Positions 4,897 to 10,547 of a stretch of DNA of 10,547 bases are shown piece by piece. The first letter of the stretch is position 1. Every line of letters starts with the position of its first letter. The notes beneath the pieces are model-generated. The model did no database searches and was not told the origin of the DNA. It worked only from the letters and a program-made list of their open reading frames with translations. This stretch comes from JAKQHY01 sp034429475. Lineage in GTDB: Bacteria; Chloroflexota; Anaerolineae; B4-G1; SLSP01. Location: NCBI GenBank assembly GCA_034429475.1, contig DAOUGD010000102.1, positions 1-10,547 on the forward strand. Reading direction: 5' to 3'. Both the position numbers and the translations under genes were made by a program.

Positions 4897-7800
4897 CACC
4901 GCAAATTTTGGATTTTCTTGTTAACAGCCTTGTTGAGCGCCCTGGTGTTGACCGGCGGCGTGTTGGCCGTCGCGGCGCCGATGGCGAAACCGGTCCCGCG
5001 CGTGCCGCTGGCGCCTGCCGACCTCGCGCCCACGTACTGGCTCACTGTCACCACGACGAGCGACGCGGGCGGCTCAGACCCTAACAGCGAGCGTTGCGAG
5101 ACGCACTCCCCCTGCACGCTGCGCCGCGCCATCAACGAAGCGCGCTGGCATTCGGCGGCGGACGAAGTCTTCCACATTGCCTTCGCCATTCCTGATACCG
5201 ACCCCGGTTACGACGCGGCCCACGGCGTATGGATCATCACGGTCAACAGCGACAATTCCGGCTCTGAGACGCACGCCTTCCGCGAGTTGGGGACTTACGG
5301 GCAGGTCATCGTTGACGGGACCACGCAGCCCGGCGGGCGCGATCTGGCCGATGGCCCACGTATCATCCTGCGCGGCGACAACGAGAAGGGTGCGTTCACC
5401 CTCACTGGCGGACGCAACGTGATTCGCGGGTTGGCCTTCCAGGGCTTCGCCAACAATATGATAACGATCCCCGCCACGGACGAAAATTTGGTAGAGCAGA
5501 ACTGGTTCGGCCTGAATGTCGCCGGCGATGACATCTACCTGCGCAATCCGCTCATGCCGGAAGATGGCAGCGGCGAGGCCGGCATCTACGCGCAGATGAG
5601 CGGCAGCCACGGCGCGACCAACACGCTTCAGAGCAACGTGCTGGTGGGCTTCAAGGGCGTTGCCATCAGCGTGCAGGGGAACGACAACTTCGTCCTCAGC
5701 AACACGGTGGGGACGCGCGCCGACGGCGCCGTGCCCGACATCCGCTTTGACCGCAAGTGCAAAGCCAACGCGCGCGCCTACAACTGGTTCGCCGGCGCTG
5801 GCATAGACATTTACGGCCACCGCAACCTGGTGGCCTACAACCGCGTCGTCGGCCTGCTGTTTTGGAGCAACGACCCGCTCAACACGCCCGACGACGCCAT
5901 TAACGTCACCGGGCGCGATCACGTCGTCCGGCACAACGTCATCGGCGTGACGAGCGACGGCGTGCCCTTTGGAACGTGCGGCGAGGGCATCAGCGTCGGC
6001 GGGATAAGCGGCGGCCACGCGATTCAGGTCATCAGCAACACCGTCATCGGAGCGCAGGGCGCGGCCGGCATCTACGTCACCGGCGGGCCGCTCGGCTATG
6101 ACCTCAACGGCGTCACCGTGCAGGGCAACGTCATTCTGGATAGCAAAGTCCAGGCGTTTGACTTCGGCCCGGAACTGCCCGCGCAACTGCGCCTTTTCAA
6201 TCCGGCCGCCATCACCCAGATTGACGGCCTCAACGTGACCGGGACCCACGGCGCAGACAGCCCGTGCGCCGATTGCGTCGTCGAAATCTTCTTGGATGAG
6301 GTGGACACGGTGACGGAGACCCTCGAATCGTTGGGCAAAGTCACGGCGGACGGCGACGGCGACTGGAGTTTCACGCTGGCGCGCACGCTCGCCCTCACCG
6401 AGGGGCTGCGCACCGCCAGCACAACCGTCGTGGATGGGCAGATTCTCCATCCGAGCGGCGTCTACAGCGTGGGGACGACCACCCGCATTTCTGAAATTTA
6501 CACGCAGACCGGCGCGCCCATTCCCGTCGCACCGGAGCCGCCCGCGCCGCCGGAGCCGTTGCCGGCCGTCTGGCCGACGTACATGGAGGAAATGGGGCCT
6601 CCTGGCGCGCCGAACCTCATCATCACCGTTACCACCACTGCTGACCCGGATGATAGTGAGGTGTATGTGTGTACCCAGGCGGCTTATCCCGGCGTGGTCG
6701 GCAAGACCAATCGCCTGCCCTGTACGCTGCGGCAGGCCATCGAAGAAGCCAGCAGCGTCATCGCGGCCGATCCCGGCATACGTCCCGTCGAAATTCGTTT
6801 CAATATTCCTACCAGCGATCCCGGCTACGATGCTGAGTTGGGCATGTGGGTTATCCAGTTGACCGATACCCTGAAACTCACAGCGCTCCCTGCATTGGGA
6901 AGCACCGATGTGGATAAAGCCGGGCAGGTAGACCTCAACGGCACATCACAAGCCGGAGGACCCTACGGCCCCGCCATCATCATTCGTGGGCCACAGAATC
7001 GTAACCTGACCGGCCTGGTCATCAATGGCGATGGCAACTACATCCGTTACCTTGTCTTTCAGAAATTCGATACGGCTCTACAACTTAACCATAGTTTTAA
7101 TTTCGTGAATGCAAACTGGTTTGGATTAGACAACGCGGGCGAAGCACCCTATTGGCTTAATGCTGAGGCCCCTGAAGACGGCAGCGGGAGCGTCGGCATC
7201 AAGGTTGCCGAGGCTAGCACCCACAATCATATCGGTGGCAACGTTCTGACCGGGTTCAGAGGTGCGGCGCTAGATGTGGAAGGTGATGACAACCGCATTG
7301 ATTACAACTACATCGGTACACGCGCTTTTGGTGATGGGCCCTTCAAAACCTGGAATCGTTGGTGTCGGCCCAACGCGCGCTACTTCAACTGGTTTGGCGG
7401 CGCGGGGATGGAAATAGGCGGCAAGCGGAACTTAGTCCTTGAGAATACGATTTCCGGTTTACTGTGGGTCAGCGACGACCCCAACAACACGCCCGACGAC
7501 GCGCTCAGTGTCACCGGCGAGGGCCATTTGATTCAAGGGAATTTCATCGGCGCGGATGATAGCGCCAATGAAACCGGTGTTTGTGGGCGGGGAATCGTTG
7601 TGGACGCCGGTTTCACGCGGGTGTTGTCCAACACGATCACCCGCCCCGCGTTGGAGCCGCTGCGGATCAACGGCTCACAAGTTTCCATCAATGCGCTTTC
7701 CTATCGGAACAATCTACTCTACTGGGCGCCGTCGCTCAATTACCTGGAATTTGGCACGCAGGTGCCTGAGGCGCGTAAACTCTTCACCCCATCCGTCATT

Positions 7801-9639
7801 CTCACCATCACTGTGAGCGGCGGCAGCACCACCGTCTACGGAGCAGCGGCGCCCGATGCACCTTGTCCCTATTGCCAGATAGAATTATTCTACGATGACT
7901 GGTTGGATAGCTTCATCACGTTTGACCCGGTCGCCGTAATACAGGCCGATATCAACGGCGACTGGCACACCACGCTGCCCTTCGCCCTGGGGATGAATGA
8001 GGGCCTGCGCACGGCCAGCACCGCCCTCAACTACGGCATTATCAAGAACTTCGACGGGCCTTCGACCTCACGTTTCTCCGAGATATACACCCGTCCTGGC
8101 GCAACGCCGCCGCCCCCGCTGGATCCGTTTGAATTCGACCCGCCGCCCGCCATCCCGACGCCGACCTACCTGGAACCGCCCACGCCGCCGGCCAGCTACG
8201 CCACCGTCATCACCGTCACCTCGGCGGCGGACGCCAACACAACCGGTGACTGCGCCGCCGTCGCGCCGGATCAATGCACGCTGCGGCGGGCGATCAACCA
8301 GGTAAAAAACCTCACGGCGGCGGAGCGCCCGGTGTTGATTGCGTTTGACATCCCCACCAGCGACGCGGGCTACAACGCCCTGCTCCACACCTGGAAGATC
8401 ACGCTGACCACCGATCTGCCGCCAGTCAAAGGCGGGCAGGTGACGCTGGATGGGACGACGCAGCCCGACGGTCGCACGGACGGCCCGAAAATTATCCTGC
8501 TGCGCAACAGCAGCGCGGGGGCCAAATTGCAGTTGGGCGAGACGGGCGTGGAAGCAGCTCACGTCGTGCGCGGCTTCGCCTTCCAGGGCGTCGAAGTCCA
8601 CATGACCGGCGACGGCAACATCATCGAGTACAACTGGCTCGGCCTGAACGACGCCGGCGACGCCATCCGGCTCTACAATAACGTCCCCAACAACCAAAAT
8701 CACGCCATCATCGTCGCGCCGGACGGCAGCGATCAAAATCTCATCGCCCACAACGCCCTGGCCGGGTCGAGTACGAACGCCATCAACGCGCAGGGCAACG
8801 ACAACATCATCGAGGACAACACCTTCGGGTTGCTGGCGGACGGCACGATTCCGGCGGATGCAGTGGCGACGGCGGATATTTGTGTTCATACGCAGCAGAG
8901 CGGCAACTGGTATGGCGGCGGCGGCCTCGTCATCGGGGGCAAGCGGCACGTCGTGCGGCGCAACGTCTTCGCCGGGCTGATGCTCTACGGCAGCGCGTCG
9001 CAGACCCAGCCGGCCGCCATCCAAATCCTGAACGGGCGCGATCACCTCATCCAGGACAACCGCGTCGGCGTCCAGGCCGACGGCGCGGCGCGCTGGACGT
9101 GCGGCAGCGGCATCGAAAACGGTGGCGGCGATTATACCCGCATCCTTTCCAACACCCTCGTCAACGGCTACGGCCAGGGGATTTGGGTGAACGGGAACGT
9201 CATCGAAATCAACGCCACCACGATGCAGGGCAACGTCATCTCCAACACCGCCGGCGCCATCGAATTTGGGCCGGGCACGCCCGTGACGTTGAGTGCGTTC
9301 CTCCCGGCGCAGACCACGCGCATCAACGGCATCACCGTCACCGGCCGGGCCGGCGATTTCTGCCCTTACTGCGCCGTAGACGTCTTCCTGGACGACGCCG
9401 ACGCGCTGGTCGAAGCGCAGGTTTACTTCGGCACGGCTTATGCGGACAAGAACGGCGCATGGAGTTTCACGCTGCCCCGCGCGCTGGCCGACGGCGAGGG
9501 CTTGCGCACGATCAGCACCACGCGCGACTACGGCGTCATTCCGCAATTCGAGGCCGGCACGAGCAGCAAGCTCTCGGCGTTGTTCACCCCATCGGCAGGC
9601 GCTACGGTCTATTTGCCGTTAGTGATGCGCGACCGTTAA
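4894..9639 (+). CDS. Secreted protein with three CSLREA/beta-helix units
   Basis: This 1581-residue exported protein starts with a signal peptide: HRK, then a hydrophobic core at residues 5-26, with cleavage likely near 25-28. Three homologous units follow, at about 47-545, 574-1077 and 1102-1570, joined by Pro-rich linkers. Each opens with a TVTTT-like strand and a CSLREA-type motif (CTLRRAI at 74, CTLRQAI at 610, CTLRRAI at 1128). A parallel beta-helix with NWF/NWYGG and GLRTxST segments follows. Each unit ends in a module containing CxxC (458-461, 991-994, 1490-1493) and six conserved Cys in all, consistent with disulfides outside the cytoplasm. The C-terminus is VYLPLVMRDR, with no LPXTG motif or final membrane helix. 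Beta-helices of this kind bind or process polysaccharides or act as adhesins; no catalytic residues can be assigned. It has its own promoter and ends at a bidirectional terminator. Confidence 0.88.
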   Translation: MHRKFWIFLLTALLSALVLTGGVLAVAAPMAKPVPRVPLAPADLAPTYWLTVTTTSDAGGSDPNSERCETHSPCTLRRAINEARWHSAADEVFHIAFAIPDTDPGYDAAHGVWIITVNSDNSGSETHAFRELGTYGQVIVDGTTQPGGRDLADGPRIILRGDNEKGAFTLTGGRNVIRGLAFQGFANNMITIPATDENLVEQNWFGLNVAGDDIYLRNPLMPEDGSGEAGIYAQMSGSHGATNTLQSNVLVGFKGVAISVQGNDNFVLSNTVGTRADGAVPDIRFDRKCKANARAYNWFAGAGIDIYGHRNLVAYNRVVGLLFWSNDPLNTPDDAINVTGRDHVVRHNVIGVTSDGVPFGTCGEGISVGGISGGHAIQVISNTVIGAQGAAGIYVTGGPLGYDLNGVTVQGNVILDSKVQAFDFGPELPAQLRLFNPAAITQIDGLNVTGTHGADSPCADCVVEIFLDEVDTVTETLESLGKVTADGDGDWSFTLARTLALTEGLRTASTTVVDGQILHPSGVYSVGTTTRISEIYTQTGAPIPVAPEPPAPPEPLPAVWPTYMEEMGPPGAPNLIITVTTTADPDDSEVYVCTQAAYPGVVGKTNRLPCTLRQAIEEASSVIAADPGIRPVEIRFNIPTSDPGYDAELGMWVIQLTDTLKLTALPALGSTDVDKAGQVDLNGTSQAGGPYGPAIIIRGPQNRNLTGLVINGDGNYIRYLVFQKFDTALQLNHSFNFVNANWFGLDNAGEAPYWLNAEAPEDGSGSVGIKVAEASTHNHIGGNVLTGFRGAALDVEGDDNRIDYNYIGTRAFGDGPFKTWNRWCRPNARYFNWFGGAGMEIGGKRNLVLENTISGLLWVSDDPNNTPDDALSVTGEGHLIQGNFIGADDSANETGVCGRGIVVDAGFTRVLSNTITRPALEPLRINGSQVSINALSYRNNLLYWAPSLNYLEFGTQVPEARKLFTPSVILTITVSGGSTTVYGAAAPDAPCPYCQIELFYDDWLDSFITFDPVAVIQADINGDWHTTLPFALGMNEGLRTASTALNYGIIKNFDGPSTSRFSEIYTRPGATPPPPLDPFEFDPPPAIPTPTYLEPPTPPASYATVITVTSAADANTTGDCAAVAPDQCTLRRAINQVKNLTAAERPVLIAFDIPTSDAGYNALLHTWKITLTTDLPPVKGGQVTLDGTTQPDGRTDGPKIILLRNSSAGAKLQLGETGVEAAHVVRGFAFQGVEVHMTGDGNIIEYNWLGLNDAGDAIRLYNNVPNNQNHAIIVAPDGSDQNLIAHNALAGSSTNAINAQGNDNIIEDNTFGLLADGTIPADAVATADICVHTQQSGNWYGGGGLVIGGKRHVVRRNVFAGLMLYGSASQTQPAAIQILNGRDHLIQDNRVGVQADGAARWTCGSGIENGGGDYTRILSNTLVNGYGQGIWVNGNVIEINATTMQGNVISNTAGAIEFGPGTPVTLSAFLPAQTTRINGITVTGRAGDFCPYCAVDVFLDDADALVEAQVYFGTAYADKNGAWSFTLPRALADGEGLRTISTTRDYGVIPQFEAGTSSKLSALFTPSAGATVYLPLVMRDR

Positions 9640-9643
9640 TTTC

Positions 9644-9666
9644 CCGTTCCATCCGTTTCATCCGTT
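9644..9666. repeat. Nonamer array, CCGTTYCAT type
   Basis: CCGTTCCAT, CCGTTTCAT and a partial CCGTT run in tandem from 9644 to 9666, starting 4 bp after the stop codon of the large gene. The same nonamer type occurs in the opposite orientation inside the HAD gene at 9894-9917. Confidence 0.75.
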
Positions 9667-9673
9667 GACAAAA

Positions 9674-9707
9674 CACCCCCCGCAAGTCCACAGACTTGCG
9701 GGGGGTG
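9674..9707. terminator. Bidirectional intrinsic terminator
   Basis: A perfect 15-bp stem (9674-9688 with 9693-9707) closes on a CACA loop and has a six-base G/C block in each arm. CTTTT follows on the plus strand. On the minus strand the flank reads TGTTTT (complement of AAAACA, 9670-9675). It lies between two convergent genes and would serve both. Confidence 0.9.
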
Positions 9708-9728
9708 CTTTTGGCCTTAAGAGATCGG

Positions 9729-10463
9729 TCAGGCGATCTTGACGCCTTTCTGCACGATGTCCGCCACGCCGGCCAGCGTTTCGCAGTAGTACCGCGCCTC
9801 TGGATAAGGTCGCCGCACCAGGATACCGGGGATTCCGGCAGCCTCCGCGCCTTGCACGTCGGCGGTGAAACTGTCGCCAATCATCCATATCTCAACGGAT
9901 TGAACGGATTGAACGGAGGGCCGCGAGGGTTCGCCGAGAGCGGCTAAAACCATCTCAAAGGCGCGGGGATGGGGTTTCTCATAGCCGGTTTCCGCCGAGT
10001 TGAAGATGTGGGTGAAGTACGGCGTCAATCCCACATGCTGTACGATGGCGCGCAACTCAGGCACATGGTTGGTGAGCAGGATGTGCGTCCAGCCCGCCGC
10101 CGCGAGCACATCCAGGGTGGGGTGGGTATCTTCGAAAGCCCGCCAGCGAGCCGGATTCAGGTACGCGGCGCGGAATTGGCGCACCAGCGCGGCGGCGCGC
10201 GCAGCATCCAGCCCGGCGCCGCAATAGGTCCGGGTCAACGTCGGCTGTAGCGCCTCCCACCACCCGTCGGCGTCAACCAGATAGGGATGCGGGCGTTCCC
10301 AGTCCTGCCAGGGGAAGCCCGCCTGGAGCGAAGCCCGCAATTGCTCCAGGATGACCGCATGACCCAGCTCTTCCCGATCTAGCAGTTCCAACATCGTCGC
10401 CGCCCACCCGCCGCCGTCGCGGTAGCCGAGTGTGCCGTCAAAGTCCCAAATCAACGTGGGCAT
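9729..10463 (-). CDS. HAD-family hydrolase (subfamily IA phosphatase-like)
   Basis: A 244-residue haloacid dehalogenase superfamily protein, probably a small-molecule phosphatase in the cytoplasm. All four motifs are present: motif I DFDGTL (nucleophile Asp7, acid/base Asp9), motif II LLTNH (Thr131), motif III EKPHPRAF (Lys163) and motif IV IGDSFTAD (Asp197 and Asp202). A helical cap fits residues 15-105. Asp at the acid/base position indicates phosphatase rather than dehalogenase activity; phosphoglycolate phosphatase and pyrimidine nucleotidase relatives are possible, and the substrate is open. Residues 182-190 (PSVQSVQSV), just before the motif IV strand, are encoded by an in-frame nonamer repeat and look like an added surface loop. 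The ATG has AGAGG (complement of 10470-10474) 6 bases upstream. The gene converges on the large secreted-protein gene. Confidence 0.9.
   Translation of the reverse strand: MPTLIWDFDGTLGYRDGGGWAATMLELLDREELGHAVILEQLRASLQAGFPWQDWERPHPYLVDADGWWEALQPTLTRTYCGAGLDAARAAALVRQFRAAYLNPARWRAFEDTHPTLDVLAAAGWTHILLTNHVPELRAIVQHVGLTPYFTHIFNSAETGYEKPHPRAFEMVLAALGEPSRPSVQSVQSVEIWMIGDSFTADVQGAEAAGIPGILVRRPYPEARYYCETLAGVADIVQKGVKIA
9894..9917 (-). repeat. Nonamer array inside the HAD coding sequence
   Basis: On the plus strand AACGGATTG occurs twice and is followed by AACGGA; on the coding strand this reads TCCGTTCAA TCCGTTCAA TCCGTT, or Ser-Val-Gln repeated. Because the unit is 9 bp the reading frame is kept. 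It matches the intergenic nonamer type at 9644-9666. Confidence 0.85.
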
Positions 10464-10479
10464 TCAGAGCCTCTCATTA

Positions 10480-10507
10480 AACCTAAGCAAGTTGTCACCT
10501 ATTTCAA
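10480..10507 (-). promoter_or_regulatory. Weak promoter candidate for the HAD gene
   Basis: On the minus strand TTGAAA (complement of 10502-10507), a 16-bp spacer and TAGGTT (complement of 10480-10485) lie 17 bp upstream of the ATG. The -10 box is a poor match, so this is tentative. Confidence 0.3.
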
Positions 10508-10547
10508 GGGGGTATTTTTTCATTGGCGGGCTACGCCCGCCAATGAA
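10508..10547. repeat. Right-edge repeat with a perfect 13-bp hairpin
   Basis: Bases 10519-10531 pair exactly with 10535-10547 around the loop TAC, next to a T tract (10515-10520) and GGGGGTA. Read on the minus strand this is GCCCGCC, AATG, AAAAAATACCC, matching the element at bases 1-22 in the opposite orientation. The window ends exactly at the end of the hairpin. Confidence 0.7.

Noticed and set aside
5074..6450. Long minus-strand open frame (458 codons) opposite unit 1 of the large gene
   Set aside because: Low-complexity Val/Ala/Asp-rich translation with no domain. The plus strand has clear repeated homology, conserved Cys and a signal peptide.
9358..9375. CPYC as a thioredoxin or glutaredoxin active site
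   Set aside because: It is in an exported beta-rich module with no thioredoxin fold signature, and unit 1 has CADC at the same place. A disulfide or structural role is simpler.
8068..9546. Long minus-strand open frame (492 codons) opposite unit 3 of the large gene
   Set aside because: The same antisense effect; its composition mirrors the codon bias of the plus-strand gene.

Overview
The window looks like a stretch of a Chloroflexota genome (Anaerolineae/Caldilineae type), probably from a metagenome. The main clue is the secreted protein ending in VYLPLVMRDR, a tail I associate with exported proteins of that phylum. High-GC coding DNA and intergenic spaces packed with short tandem and inverted repeats agree with this. 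The assignment is an inference from memory, not a search. Both window ends lie in inverted copies of one short repeat, so this may be a whole contig that broke at repeats.

Layout, left to right. 1-213: repeat-rich leader. 214-2127: beta-helix protein resembling GH120 beta-xylosidases, without a signal peptide. 2128-2281: spacer with an interspersed repeat that mimics coding sequence. 2282-3112: alpha/beta hydrolase. 3113-3508: an unusually structured intergenic region with a strong promoter, a 25-codon ORF with a consensus ribosome binding site, a strong intrinsic terminator, and then a heptamer array inside a predicted hairpin that would mask the ribosome binding site of the next gene. 3509-4702: rsgA, a circularly permuted GTPase for 30S subunit maturation. 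4703-4893: a perfect 21-bp inverted repeat made of heptamers, an octamer array and a good promoter. 4894-9639: a 1581-residue exported protein with three tandem CSLREA/beta-helix units. 9674-9707: a bidirectional terminator. 9729-10463, minus strand: a HAD-family phosphatase with a nonamer repeat inserted in frame.

The genes do not form one obvious pathway. The GH120-like protein and the hydrolase could act together in plant-glycan use and may be co-transcribed. rsgA is housekeeping. The large protein is a surface or secreted beta-helix protein with its own promoter, and the HAD gene is convergent to it.

The least ordinary part is 3191-3511. Its order (promoter, tiny ORF, terminator, masked ribosome binding site, rsgA) would suit either a free-standing small-protein or small-RNA gene or a regulated leader for rsgA. 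A second theme is that short 7-, 8- and 9-bp repeats have entered places where they may matter: a ribosome-binding-site hairpin, -35 boxes, and the inside of a coding sequence.
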